A stretch of DNA of 64,000 bases from Psychrobacter urativorans (GTDB lineage Bacteria; Pseudomonadota; Gammaproteobacteria; Pseudomonadales; Moraxellaceae): NCBI RefSeq assembly GCF_904846695.1, contig NZ_CAJHBR010000005.1, positions 1 to 64,000 of the forward strand, read 5' to 3'. Position 1 is the stretch's first letter; each line of letters begins with the position of its first letter. The notes under the pieces were generated by a model. The model was not told the DNA's origin and searched no databases. It worked only from the letters and a program-made list of their open reading frames with translations. Shown in pieces: positions 8,624 through 17,806 of the stretch. Both the position numbers and the translations under genes were made by a program.

Positions 8624-9202
8624 AGCAAATCCTTTTAGAATAGGTACTAACCATAGATATCAAGATTAAAATATAACTACTAATAACCGCTACGAAAACT
8701 GAAGCTTAAAAAGCTATTAGCCGCTATAAATGCAATGGTGATAGTAACGCGTACTTAGCAATTAATAAACCTATATCTAACAGATATTTTTGTTAAGGGT
8801 TACTTTTTGTTATAGCTACTTTTACACCTTTATACGAGAGCCTCAAAACCCTTCTATAGGTCTACTTTTTCACCCTTCAACCCTATGATTTCATATACTG
8901 TTAAAAATAAATACACCGCTAACGCTGATAGCTTGAGCCCTTTAAATGTAAGGCAAGCAGCGATTTTATCTGTAATAAATTTGAGGTAGTAAAAGCCTAG
9001 TATGCTGCTATTGAGACTAGGCTTTAGTTCAATAAAAAACAGAGCTATATTCAGCCAGCATAATATAGATAAACTTAACAATGGTTGAGTTAATTACTGA
9101 TAAATAAATGAAGTCACTCTAGGGCTGACAGTTTAGGCTTTATGAGTGATAATGCAGCGCTGTAATTATTATCTTTAAGACAATAGCTGGAGCAATGCTT
9201 GT
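8624..9202. other. Divergent intergenic region with one hairpin
   Basis: 579 bases between two divergent genes. A 10-bp perfect inverted repeat (AAAGCCTAGT at 8992-9001, ACTAGGCTTT at 9016-9025) followed by short T runs on either strand looks like a terminator. A weak open frame on the minus strand across it has only a TTG start. Promoters for both neighbours must lie here but I could not single them out. Confidence 0.5.
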
Positions 9203-9547
9203 ATGAACCCTGTTTTAATCGGCTATGGATTTTTGATGCTGGCCATCATCTTTGAGGTACTAGGCACAACTTTTTTGGTCAAGTCAGAACAGTTCACCCG
9301 CTTAGTCCCTACCTTATTAACAGCTATCCTTTATGTTTTTTCGTTTTATTTTTTGACTCAAACTTTAAAAACCCTACCTTTAGGTATCGCCTATGCGATT
9401 TGGGGCGGTATAGGTATTGTGTTGACGGCGATCATAGGACTTGTAATCTTTAAACAAAGCATCGATACCCCCGCTATTATCGGTATCGCCTTGATTATCA
9501 GCGGTGTGATAGTGATTAATGTATTTTCGCAGACCGTTGGTCATTGA
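9203..9547 (+). CDS. Small multidrug resistance (SMR/EmrE-type) efflux protein
   Basis: Four-helix drug/proton antiporter that works as an antiparallel dimer in the inner membrane. The 114-residue protein carries the essential glutamate in helix 1 (IIFEVLG, Glu18), GTTFLVKSE after it, and AYAIWGGIG with the conserved tryptophan in helix 3, as in EmrE and QacE. These marks favour exporters of quaternary ammonium and aromatic cations, though guanidinium-type SMR proteins share much of the fold. The methyltransferase gene begins 44 bases downstream, so the two may be co-transcribed. Confidence 0.92.
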   Translation: MNPVLIGYGFLMLAIIFEVLGTTFLVKSEQFTRLVPTLLTAILYVFSFYFLTQTLKTLPLGIAYAIWGGIGIVLTAIIGLVIFKQSIDTPAIIGIALIISGVIVINVFSQTVGH

Positions 9548-9591
9548 GGTTATAATAGATAGTTTAAACCTACAACTATAAGGTTGAAGTT

Positions 9592-10284
9592 ATGAATCCT
9601 GAATTTTGGCAGAATGCATGGCATAACAACCAAACTAACTTCACTCAAAAAAAACCAAATTTCATGCTCACCCAGCACTTTAAAACCTTAAACACCCGTA
9701 AAAATGGGCGTGTTTTCGTGCCTTTATGCGGTAAAAGCGTAGATATGCTATGGTTTATCACACAAGGTTTTGACGTTGTGGGTGTCGAGTTAGTAGCAAC
9801 AGCCGTTGAGCAGTTTTTTATTGAAAATGATTTGATAGCGACAGTAACACCCCACCCAATTATTCCTAGCCTCACTTGTTATCAGACTGAGCACTTAGGT
9901 CAAACACTCAAAATCTGGGTTGGTGATATTTTTGATTTAAGTGCTGCTGATATTGGGCCAATAGACGCCCTCTATGACCGCGGGGCATTAGTTGCCCTTC
10001 CAGACAATGAGCCGGAAAACTTGCGTACACGCTATACACAGAAAATTATGCAGCTGAGTAATAACGCAAACCAACTTCTATTATCGTTTGCTTATGACGG
10101 CGAAAAGCAGCGTCATAATAACCAGAAAAATACTCCGCCATTCTTAGTGACACTAGCACAACTCGAAACCTACTATGCTAAGCACTATGATATAAATCTG
10201 CTAGAAAGGGAAAAGGCAGATTATGTTTCTACCGCAGGCGATTCAGGATATCGTCTGGTCTATGCGCTAATAACTAACCAATAG
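9592..10284 (+). CDS. tpm: Thiopurine S-methyltransferase family protein
   Basis: Cytoplasmic S-adenosylmethionine-dependent methyltransferase of the bacterial TPMT family (230 residues). The opening MNPEFWQNAWHNNQTNF, then VFVPLCGKSVDMLW with the SAM-binding segment, VGVELVATAVEQFF, and YDRGALVALP are typical. In Pseudomonas and relatives, Tpm methylates selenium and tellurium oxyanion products and thiopurines. The natural substrate here is unknown. It follows the SMR efflux gene closely, suggesting a small detoxification unit. Confidence 0.92.
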   Translation: MNPEFWQNAWHNNQTNFTQKKPNFMLTQHFKTLNTRKNGRVFVPLCGKSVDMLWFITQGFDVVGVELVATAVEQFFIENDLIATVTPHPIIPSLTCYQTEHLGQTLKIWVGDIFDLSAADIGPIDALYDRGALVALPDNEPENLRTRYTQKIMQLSNNANQLLLSFAYDGEKQRHNNQKNTPPFLVTLAQLETYYAKHYDINLLEREKADYVSTAGDSGYRLVYALITNQ

Positions 10285-10411
10285 AGCTATGAGCAAGCAG
10301 ATGATTGAAAGAAAAATACAGAAGGCTATAACTATGCTGTAGCAAACAAGTCGCACCTTATTCGAGTGCAAATTATTTGCTATGTCTAGCCCTAGCTATT
10401 TATCAACTACC

Positions 10412-10441
10412 TCCGGTTTGGCAGCTTACCACCAAACCGGA
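10412..10441. repeat. Perfect 10-bp inverted repeat spanning the helicase stop codon
   Basis: TCCGGTTTGG (10412-10421) and CCAAACCGGA (10432-10441) flank a 10-base loop that contains the helicase TAA. On the minus strand no T tract follows, so it is not a classic terminator. It may stabilise the mRNA end or serve as a weak terminator between converging genes. Confidence 0.6.
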
Positions 10442-12585
10442 TCATCGCTCTCGACTATCAGTTTTTTGCTGCTTTCAATCTCAACCTTATCGGCAGACAA
10501 CTCTGCGATAAATCTTGACGGCTTATCGAAGTAACCTGAATAGCTGGCAAAGTAATCAGGTGCGGTTAGATACAATCTCGTCTTAGCCCGGCTACAAGCC
10601 ACATAAAACAGCTTGCGCTCCTCTTCTAACTCCTCAAAATCATCTAAAGAGCGATGATGCGGCGTTATGCCATCGACTAAGGAATTGACAAATACTATTG
10701 GCCACTCCAGTCCTTTTGAGCTATGGATAGTCGAGATAGTGACTTTATCGTTATCCTCCTCACCACTAGCTTTAGACTGCGCCATAGCCGCTACCGAATC
10801 ATTAGGCGGATCCAGCGCTAGGTTTTCTAAAAAGTTATCTAAGCTGCTGTATTCAGTTGCTAGATTTTTAAGTACCCGAAAGTCCTCTGAGCGCTCACGC
10901 CAATTCTCTTCAAGCGTCTTTAGTACTGGAATATAAAACTCTAGAATATCCTCAATGACTTGCTCAACCGCTTGTGCCTGACTGGCCTTGCTTAGTAGTG
11001 CATATAAAGATTCAAGCTGAGCGCTTTTTTTGCTAAACACGGGTGCACGCAACGGCTCAAAAGAATTATTATCGGCATTAATTGCCTGAGTAAGCTTAGT
11101 CGCCGTCACCCCACCTACCCCTCGAAACAAAGTCAAAATTCGATGCCAAGCGATAGTGTCATTAGGGTTATAGAGTATCTTTACAAAAGCCAATACGTCT
11201 TTGATATGACGTCTCTCAACGAACTTGATACCACCAACCACTATAAAAGGGATACCACGCTCCATAAATTCTAGCTGTACATAGTTGGATTGAAAGGAGG
11301 TCCGGCACAGTACTGCGTAATCGTTATAGTCGTGATCTGCTTTGTGCTCAATTATTTTATCAGCGATGTATTTGGCTTCACGAGTTTCATCGCTCAGACG
11401 GCTAAAAATAGGCTTTTGTCCTACTATAGCCATCTGAGAATATAATTGCTTTTGATAGCCTAAAGTGATTTGTGCTGACAAGGCATTGATATAATCTAAA
11501 ACTGCTGGCGTGCTGCGATAGTTTTGCTCCAATTTGATCAGCTTAGCTTCTGGATAAGTCTCACCAAATAGTAGGATATTCTCATAATTTGCCCCGCGAA
11601 AGGCATAGATGCTTTGATTGTCATCACCGACCACCATCAAGGATACTGAGGCTGGCGCACAAATAAGATCGATCAGCTGCTTTTGGGGAATATTAGTATC
11701 TTGATATTCATCGACCATCACATAACGATAATTCTGCTGTACCAGCTGGCGAAACTTACTATTATTTTTTAGATGACTGACCACTTGACTGATAATATCA
11801 TCAAAATCATACAAGTGATTGGCTCGCTTGTACTGATGAAAGTCAACGGCTAACTGCTCGATAATAGGAATATGTATCGCTATATCTGGATAGTTATTTT
11901 CTATTAACTCACTGATATGGATACGTCGATTTCTAGAGCTTGAAAAGATATTTTGTAGGGTCTTTTTGCGTGGAAAGGCCTGCTTTTTAATCTGCGCTGG
12001 GTATTTCTTTTCTTTATAAATAAGATCAATAGCATCCTCACTATCGGCGGTATCTAAGATAGTAAAACGCGGATTAATACCGAGTAGTCCTGAGTATTGG
12101 CGTAGTAATCTATTGCAGAATGAATGAAAAGTGCCACTAGTGATATCGTTAAGCGCGTTGCTACTTGCCGCTGTACTCGCCAGCAAAGTTTTAGCTCGAC
12201 CTTTGATTTCGTTAGCCGCTTTACGAGTGAACGTCAACAGCAATATCTCTTTAGGAGCGACCCCATTCTCCAGCAAGTAACTGGTCCGATAAGTTAAAGT
12301 CTTAGTCTTTCCTGACCCTGCCCCAGCAATCACTAACACTTTGCCCTCGATAGTGGTTGCGGCAAGTAGTTGATTGGGATTTAGCTCACTAGCATAATCA
12401 ACTTTTAGCGGCTCAGTAAGGCTTTCACTGCGACTTTCACTACGACTATTAGTAGCATCTTCAGCCTTAATAAGGTTCGCTTCTAACTTATTGATTGCTT
12501 GCTCTAAGCGTGCCAACTTAGGCTTGATATCAGCAAAGTTTTGCGGATACTGATAGCTTTGAATATTAAATAGGGATGCCGTCAT
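10426..12585 (-). CDS. UvrD/Rep-family superfamily 1 DNA helicase
   Basis: ATP-dependent 3'-5' DNA helicase of superfamily 1 (719 residues). Helicase motifs in order are LNPNQLLAA (Q region), IAGAGSGKTKTLTYR (Walker A, residues 88-94), LTFTRKAANEIKGR (Ia), VDEYQDTN (II), VGDDNQSIYAFRGA (III), LEQNYRS (IV), STIHSSKGLEWPIVFV (V) and EEERKLFYVACSRAKTRLYL (VI). The first 65 residues are an extra segment with a short Ser-Arg-Glu repeat. The protein ends in DDPVWW. It is shorter than the usual UvrD or Rep and lacks a recognisable RecB nuclease. It stands alone, so whether its role is replication restart or repair is not clear. Confidence 0.88.
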   Translation of the reverse strand: MTASLFNIQSYQYPQNFADIKPKLARLEQAINKLEANLIKAEDATNSRSESRSESLTEPLKVDYASELNPNQLLAATTIEGKVLVIAGAGSGKTKTLTYRTSYLLENGVAPKEILLLTFTRKAANEIKGRAKTLLASTAASSNALNDITSGTFHSFCNRLLRQYSGLLGINPRFTILDTADSEDAIDLIYKEKKYPAQIKKQAFPRKKTLQNIFSSSRNRRIHISELIENNYPDIAIHIPIIEQLAVDFHQYKRANHLYDFDDIISQVVSHLKNNSKFRQLVQQNYRYVMVDEYQDTNIPQKQLIDLICAPASVSLMVVGDDNQSIYAFRGANYENILLFGETYPEAKLIKLEQNYRSTPAVLDYINALSAQITLGYQKQLYSQMAIVGQKPIFSRLSDETREAKYIADKIIEHKADHDYNDYAVLCRTSFQSNYVQLEFMERGIPFIVVGGIKFVERRHIKDVLAFVKILYNPNDTIAWHRILTLFRGVGGVTATKLTQAINADNNSFEPLRAPVFSKKSAQLESLYALLSKASQAQAVEQVIEDILEFYIPVLKTLEENWRERSEDFRVLKNLATEYSSLDNFLENLALDPPNDSVAAMAQSKASGEEDNDKVTISTIHSSKGLEWPIVFVNSLVDGITPHHRSLDDFEELEEERKLFYVACSRAKTRLYLTAPDYFASYSGYFDKPSRFIAELSADKVEIESSKKLIVESDDPVWW

Positions 12586-12652
12586 TATTAGTTATTGCCT
12601 TACTGTTTTAAGGTTTAAAATTTTGCGCTGTAAGCTTTGCAAGCTGTATGCT

Positions 12653-14194
12653 TTAAGGTTTTTTAGCGCAGCTTAGCGCTGTTATTAGCGACTCAGGTAA
12701 ATAAGAGCTAGCCAGATGCGCCTGCGGATAGTGTTGCCTTATCCAAGTTTGATAATTCTCTAAGCTTAGCTTATCACAATATACTAAATACAGAACTTGC
12801 ATAGCAATGCTGCGCGAAAACCCCATCACACAATGGAAGTTTATTAGCGTCAATGAAGTACCAGCTTGTGCTTTATTGGTGTGGCGATTGTCAGCCAGCA
12901 ATTGATTTAGCTGCTCAAACAAGCCTATTAATACTAGCGCATCAGCCTCATTGAAGGGTTGTAGATCTAATAAGGGCCAATATAAATAATGGATGCTATA
13001 TTGCGTACTTCGCGGCGCATTTTTCACGCTATTATTAGCAATAGCCCTGATTGCTAACAAGTGACTACTAGCCTCTGCTGCTAGATCGACGATGATTAGT
13101 TGTGCAGCTAAGTCAGCTACTTGGCTGGGGAGAAAACCCTTGATGAATAACGGCGATGATAAACGCGCGCTTGCCGATACAGAAGTATTATTACCTATTG
13201 GCTGCCAATCTGTGCTACCAACTCTGTCAGGGTGCTGGTAACTATAATAACGCTGGCTCAAGCTCGACATTGCTCTATAAGCCAGTAGCAAAGGTACAAA
13301 AGTTAGCCAAGTGCTTAGCGTTAATTTACCTCGGTTATCTTTTATAAAATAGCTACTATTAGTATTTATCTCGGCGCTTTGATAAACCCAAGCCAAACAC
13401 ATAAAGCTTAGCAGCCAATACCCTGCCACTACTAGACTAGTGTACTCAAATAAGGGCTGCTTAAAATTAGTAGCTATAAAGAATCCAGTAATAGCCAACA
13501 ATAAAAAACCGCTGATTGCGATGGCAAAATATTTAAGCACTAATACACTGCGCTGTCTGTCAACCATAAATAGTACGATAGCAGCCAATAGCATGCCTGC
13601 AATAATATCTAGTAGATGATGTTGGTAAGTAAATACTGTCGACCCTATAATTAAACAGCAAACTAGCACTAGTAAACCTTTATAGCTTAGCACTAGCCAC
13701 TGGCGACCAACCACCACTTCCCACAACGACACGCCTAGCAGCAGTGCATAACTGACATGTAACGAGGGCAGCTGATTGAAGGGTTTATCAGCAGCTCCTA
13801 ACACCGCATAGCCAACTGTAGTCCAGTCTGTAGTTAAGGGACGCTCAAAAGAAAAGCGCGCAGGGTATAAATAGAATATAAGCGTAGCAAGCAAAGTTGC
13901 AAGTATCAGACGTGAGCTAAGCGAAGACAGTTGACTAGGAGTGCGCACCATAAAAAAGCTGGCAATGAATAATATCATTGACCAGCTATAAGGAACGATC
14001 ATGGCGGCAACAAATGGCAGACTACTGTCTAAGCTGGTCGCTACATAGTGTATACGCTCAGAACAGCAGTCAAACAGCGCAGCACTATAGTGATTAGTTA
14101 GGCTATATAACAGCGCAAACAGCAGTAGCGCTGCGGTTAAGTGCCCGATACGTGTCGATAGTAATAGTCGCGGCCTACCAGCTTTATTAGTCAT
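12653..14194 (-). CDS. PAP2 membrane phosphatase fused to a dual-specificity phosphatase domain
   Basis: A 513-residue two-domain protein. The N-terminal half has many hydrophobic helices and the PAP2 lipid-phosphatase motifs PSLHV (residues 143-147) and YQHHLLDIIAG (about 190-200), so this domain should dephosphorylate a lipid phosphate or pyrophosphate at the membrane. More hydrophobic helices follow. The C-terminal part carries NFHCVMGFSRS, which fits the cysteine phosphatase signature HCxxGxxRS (His454, Cys455, Arg461). The same fusion is known from uncharacterised proteins such as E. coli YnbD. The gene stands alone on the minus strand, 67 bases from the helicase start. Substrate unknown; lipid carrier phosphates or phosphatidylglycerol phosphate are guesses. 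Confidence 0.82.
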   Translation of the reverse strand: MTNKAGRPRLLLSTRIGHLTAALLLFALLYSLTNHYSAALFDCCSERIHYVATSLDSSLPFVAAMIVPYSWSMILFIASFFMVRTPSQLSSLSSRLILATLLATLIFYLYPARFSFERPLTTDWTTVGYAVLGAADKPFNQLPSLHVSYALLLGVSLWEVVVGRQWLVLSYKGLLVLVCCLIIGSTVFTYQHHLLDIIAGMLLAAIVLFMVDRQRSVLVLKYFAIAISGFLLLAITGFFIATNFKQPLFEYTSLVVAGYWLLSFMCLAWVYQSAEINTNSSYFIKDNRGKLTLSTWLTFVPLLLAYRAMSSLSQRYYSYQHPDRVGSTDWQPIGNNTSVSASARLSSPLFIKGFLPSQVADLAAQLIIVDLAAEASSHLLAIRAIANNSVKNAPRSTQYSIHYLYWPLLDLQPFNEADALVLIGLFEQLNQLLADNRHTNKAQAGTSLTLINFHCVMGFSRSIAMQVLYLVYCDKLSLENYQTWIRQHYPQAHLASSYLPESLITALSCAKKP

Positions 14195-14309
14195 TACCGA
14201 GTATAATGCGGGCTATTTATTAGCATAGTAGCTGATAGCATAATAGCTGACGTAAGACATAAAGCTGAGCCGCCTGTTTTATTCAAGCTAAATAAACTAA
14301 CGCTTAGCG

Positions 14310-15095
14310 TTAACGCCCCAATACTGTACGAGGATCGATAGGGCTACCGTTTAGGCGCACTTGGAACTCTAAACCTACTTGATTAGTCTGACCGCTGCTA
14401 CCCATAGTGGCAATACGCTGTCCGCTTTGTACTTGCTCGCCCTCTTTGACCAGCAAATCAGTGTTGTGAGCATAAGCGGTAATGTAATTATTACTATGAC
14501 GAATCATAATCAAGTTGCCGTACTCCTCCAACCCATTGCCAGAATAGAGTACCGTACCGCCTTGGCTAGCCACTACAGGATCGCCTACTCTACCAGCGAA
14601 CCACATGCCCATATTACCTACTGAGGCATCGAAGTTACGTACCACTTGGTTACGGGTAGGATATTGATAGTCCGAAGTTGCATTAGCAGTGTTCTCATAA
14701 GCTGGCGTTGGCGCTGGAGTGTTATAAGCTGGCGTATTGTTTACAGGCTGACGACCGCTGTTGTTAGCATTAGTATTGCTAGCGGTAGCTTGGTTGCCTT
14801 GCCAAAGCTTAAGCATCTGTCCGGTGTAGATAGTATATTTACTGTCCAAACCATTCAACGCCCCAATTTGGCGATAGCTCATACGGTAGCGCTCAGCTAT
14901 CTGACCGACAGTATCACCACGCTTAACTAGATAATAATTGGGAACGCCTTGGTTATTAGTAATAATGGTCGGGCCTGACTGATTATTCTGATAAGTCGGC
15001 TTGGTGGCACAACCCACCATGCTTAGCATAGTGACGGTCAAAGTACCTGCCAATGCTGCCGTTACTAATGAGGATTTAGAGGTGATCTTTTTCAT
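14310..15095 (-). CDS. nlpD: NlpD-like lipoprotein, LysM plus degenerate M23 domain
   Basis: Outer-membrane lipoprotein of the NlpD/EnvC type, which activates periplasmic amidases during cell separation. The chosen start (MKKITSKSSLVTAALAG, 261 residues) gives a lipoprotein signal ending LSMVGC and has AGGA upstream; an ATG at 15143 would add 16 residues with no signal character. A LysM domain (YLVKRGDTVGQIAERYRMS) binds peptidoglycan, and an Asn/Thr/Pro-rich linker follows. The C-terminal LytM domain lacks the metal ligands of active M23 peptidases (GMWFAGRVGD in place of the H...D segment, VGLEFQVR in place of HLHFEVR). This suggests an activator, not an enzyme. It lies downstream of surE, a common gene order. 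Confidence 0.88.
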   Translation of the reverse strand: MKKITSKSSLVTAALAGTLTVTMLSMVGCATKPTYQNNQSGPTIITNNQGVPNYYLVKRGDTVGQIAERYRMSYRQIGALNGLDSKYTIYTGQMLKLWQGNQATASNTNANNSGRQPVNNTPAYNTPAPTPAYENTANATSDYQYPTRNQVVRNFDASVGNMGMWFAGRVGDPVVASQGGTVLYSGNGLEEYGNLIMIRHSNNYITAYAHNTDLLVKEGEQVQSGQRIATMGSSGQTNQVGLEFQVRLNGSPIDPRTVLGR

Positions 15096-15387
15096 ACAAG
15101 GTTTCCTAATGTCTATACCTGAGGTTGCTGACGAGCCAGCCATATTTATATTAGTATTAAGATAGTTGTTCTTAAATCCTATCCTTTATCAATCTTTTCA
15201 ATTCTAAATAGCAGTAAGCTTAATTATCTTTGCCCTGCCATCAGCTACAAACTACTTTAGCGACAAGCTAGTGCTATTAATATTTTTGCGGATCTAAATA
15301 TTGTTATAACACGATATAAAAAAACCCTATCAAAATGCCTTAACAAAATCTAAATTTCAATTATGATAATGAGTTGTAGAGCCAAAC

Positions 15388-16248
15388 TTACAGTATCAAT
15401 GCTGACAGCTTATCTAAAGCTGAGCTCGGAGTATGATGCAATTTGACCGGAGATAAGCTGATAAAACCATCAGCTATCGCTTCAACATCAGTAACAGTAT
15501 TGATAAGGCATTGGTTATTCAAGCGCTGATTTTTAGCAGTTGATAGATCGATAGCCGTAAGTTCTACTATGCTCCCTACCGATTGCAAATCTAAGGCCTT
15601 AGAGGCAGACTTAGCTTCTTTGCGTAGAGACAACCAATAAGCATCACGCCCACGAGGGTCGACGATATGATGCACAGGTTTGGCGATAGTACTGTGATCC
15701 AAACACGTTATTTTGCGACCTTTAATGTCAGCTGCACACTTTACATCAGGGATATTAACGTTTAATACATGATAGGGCAAACTTTTGATGGTTTCGAGTA
15801 TGTCTGTCTCAGTGATTAGTTTGACAATTTGCTCGGCTGCCAGCTGATAATCACTGTCATTGCTAGCGCTTACTAGTGAGGTGGCAATAGCAGGGACACC
15901 GAACAGCTGTGCGGTTAATGCCGCGCCAAAAGTGCCCGAAAATAATACATCTTGGCCTAAATTGGCTCCTGAATTAATCCCAGTGATCACACAATCAAAA
16001 CGGCTGTTACGGTATAGCTCATGCAAGCCCAAATATATGCAGTCAGCAGGAGTACCATTAACGGCTATAAATCCTGACTGTAAAGTCTGTGTATATAGCG
16101 GCTGCGAGATATGTAGCGCACTAGCGCAGCCACTTTGCTCGCTATCAGGAGCTATTACAATGACCTCACCTATCTTAGATAACTCACCATATAATGCTAA
16201 TAGACCGGGAGCTTGTACTCCATCATCATTACTAATCAAAAACTTCAT
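15388..16248 (-). CDS. surE: 5'/3'-nucleotidase SurE
   Basis: Metal-dependent nucleoside monophosphate phosphatase linked to stationary-phase survival. It opens MKFLISNDDGVQAPG, with the metal-binding DD pair, then APDSEQSGCASALH, VNGTPADCIYLG and SGINSGANLGQDVLFSGTFGAA, all strong SurE marks. At 286 residues it is about 30 longer than usual, the extra being at the C-terminus. It precedes nlpD on the same strand by 292 bases, the conserved surE-nlpD order, though the pcm gene often found between them is absent. Confidence 0.95.
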   Translation of the reverse strand: MKFLISNDDGVQAPGLLALYGELSKIGEVIVIAPDSEQSGCASALHISQPLYTQTLQSGFIAVNGTPADCIYLGLHELYRNSRFDCVITGINSGANLGQDVLFSGTFGAALTAQLFGVPAIATSLVSASNDSDYQLAAEQIVKLITETDILETIKSLPYHVLNVNIPDVKCAADIKGRKITCLDHSTIAKPVHHIVDPRGRDAYWLSLRKEAKSASKALDLQSVGSIVELTAIDLSTAKNQRLNNQCLINTVTDVEAIADGFISLSPVKLHHTPSSALDKLSALIL

Positions 16249-16796
16249 ATCAGCTCAATATACTTATATTTTTCTGTTTAACTGCTAGCTGTCTATTTAA
16301 CTGCTAGCCCTAATAATTTAACCTGAACTACTTAACTTTGACAAGGGTTAGCTACTGGCTGCTAGCACTGTCATGGATGGTGATTATCCATTAATAGCGA
16401 CTACTCACAAAAGAATAGGCACGGCTCATAAAAACTATTGCTTGGACAAATGCCCTGCTTAACCTTACTAAAATTTTAGAGCAGACATTGGAAATATTGC
16501 CTTATATAACTTACAAAAGACTGATTTAGGCGTCCTACTAAGTTAATAAAGACGCTAGCAGTGGTTATTGTAGATGCATATTATCAGTAAATGGCTTACA
16601 TTAGGCAACAAGCACTAACAATATAAACTTATTAGTTAATGGTCAAGCAACTTACTAATACATGCTGCTGCTATGTTGCTGTAAATAGCCTTTAGGTCAC
16701 AATACATCTACACATCAGTCAATATTTTATGTGACTTTTGTTTTTATTCCTATTACCATAACAGCATCAAATAATGCAAAGCGAGTGTGATACTGA
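16249..16796. other. Divergent intergenic region without a recognised gene
   Basis: 548 bases between surE and the small exported protein. A direct repeat of TTTAACTGCTAGC occurs twice near 16276-16306. I see no other structure and no open frame of note. Confidence 0.5.
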
Positions 16797-17237
16797 ATGA
16801 ACAATCAATCGATATTAGCGGTAATTTCCCCTGCAAAAAATATTATGATTAATGCTGCAACTAAAGTTGGTATGGCTGGCCTGATGACTAGTATGGCTCT
16901 TTTATCGTCAACTGCTTTTGCTGCCCCTAGTACTACTATTCCCTTAGATATGTCGGGTATGAACATCACTAAGCACGAAATAGCCGTGATGCAAGTACTG
17001 TCTGAAATATGTCCACCAATGTTAAGTGGCAATCAAAAGCAACGTTTTTACAAATCATACAACGTGCAGTTGCATGAACTGATGCCTTCATTAGAAGATC
17101 CAAAAGCGGCTATTCAGTACTTGTCGACTCAACAAGACTATCGTCAGATTTTGCAAAGTATTCGTAGCTGGACGATGAGTTTTTCTAAGCAAGATAATAA
17201 GTCTATCTGTGAGGATTTAGCCAATGCAGAGTACTAA
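16797..17237 (+). CDS. Small exported protein of unknown function
   Basis: A 146-residue protein with a clear signal peptide: a hydrophobic stretch (GMAGLMTSMALLSSTAFA) ending in an AFA cleavage site near residue 42, then about 100 mature residues. The mature part is helical in character, with two cysteines (SEICPPML and KSICEDLA) that could pair in the periplasm. I do not recognise a domain with certainty; it resembles uncharacterised secreted proteins of Moraxellaceae. The gene stands alone between divergent surE and dacC. Confidence 0.7.
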   Translation: MNNQSILAVISPAKNIMINAATKVGMAGLMTSMALLSSTAFAAPSTTIPLDMSGMNITKHEIAVMQVLSEICPPMLSGNQKQRFYKSYNVQLHELMPSLEDPKAAIQYLSTQQDYRQILQSIRSWTMSFSKQDNKSICEDLANAEY

Positions 17238-17511
17238 GTATTGACTATTGACTATTGACTATTAATTATAGAGTACTAACAGTCACTAGTAGCTAGCACG
17301 GTCGGCTACCCATACTTACATCATCCAAAGCTTTGAGCAATTAAGAGGAACTAAGACTAGAGATATAGCTTAGTGACATTTAAGTATTAATCTTGAGTAC
17401 TACTCTTAAGTATTAATAAAACCAATTGCACCTGATTGATTTTAGTAAAGACTATGATGCTGCGCTAAATTAGCAGATACTTTGTATCCGATACCTGTAT
17501 TATTTGACTAT
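17238..17511. other. Spacer with a TATTGAC tandem repeat; possible leader or small RNA
   Basis: Three exact tandem copies of TATTGAC (17239-17259) start two bases after the stop of the exported protein. The remainder up to the strong terminator at 17512 holds no open frame. It could be a long 3' UTR or encode a small RNA; no convincing promoter with standard spacing was found. Confidence 0.4.
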
Positions 17512-17561
17512 AGCTTGCTGTTTGCAGCCTCAATACACTGAGCTGCACAGCAGGCTTTTTT
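17512..17561 (+). terminator. Strong rho-independent terminator
   Basis: AGCTTGCTGT pairs with ACAGCAGGCT (one G-T wobble), with inner pairs GCAGC/GCTGC and CTCA/TGAG, followed immediately by a run of T. It points along the plus strand, 275 bases after the nearest stop codon. Confidence 0.85.
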
Positions 17562-17806
17562 GTGGATGAAAGGTTTTAGTTTGCCAGTCAATAGCTAATT
17601 ATGCCTAAATAGCTCAGTTATCTGTTGCTGACAGCGGCTTTTTAGATTATTCTCTGCGAGAATATTTTTTTATTTGTGCCTATTTACTTAATGGTGAAAT
17701 TGCTAAGATATTAATTCTATGTCTAGTATCTGCTGTGACTAGCTTTATTAATAGTAGCAGCTATAGCGCTAGACAAATTTAGTCTCATAATGTGGTGTAA
17801 CAGTTT

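Noticed and set aside
8854-9081. A 75-codon minus-strand frame that could be a small membrane protein
   Set aside because: It has only a TTG start, no ribosome site, and a 10-bp terminator-like hairpin lies inside it.
14379-14930. Two plus-strand frames over nlpD
   Set aside because: They are antisense to a well-supported lipoprotein gene and show no protein-like features or ribosome sites.
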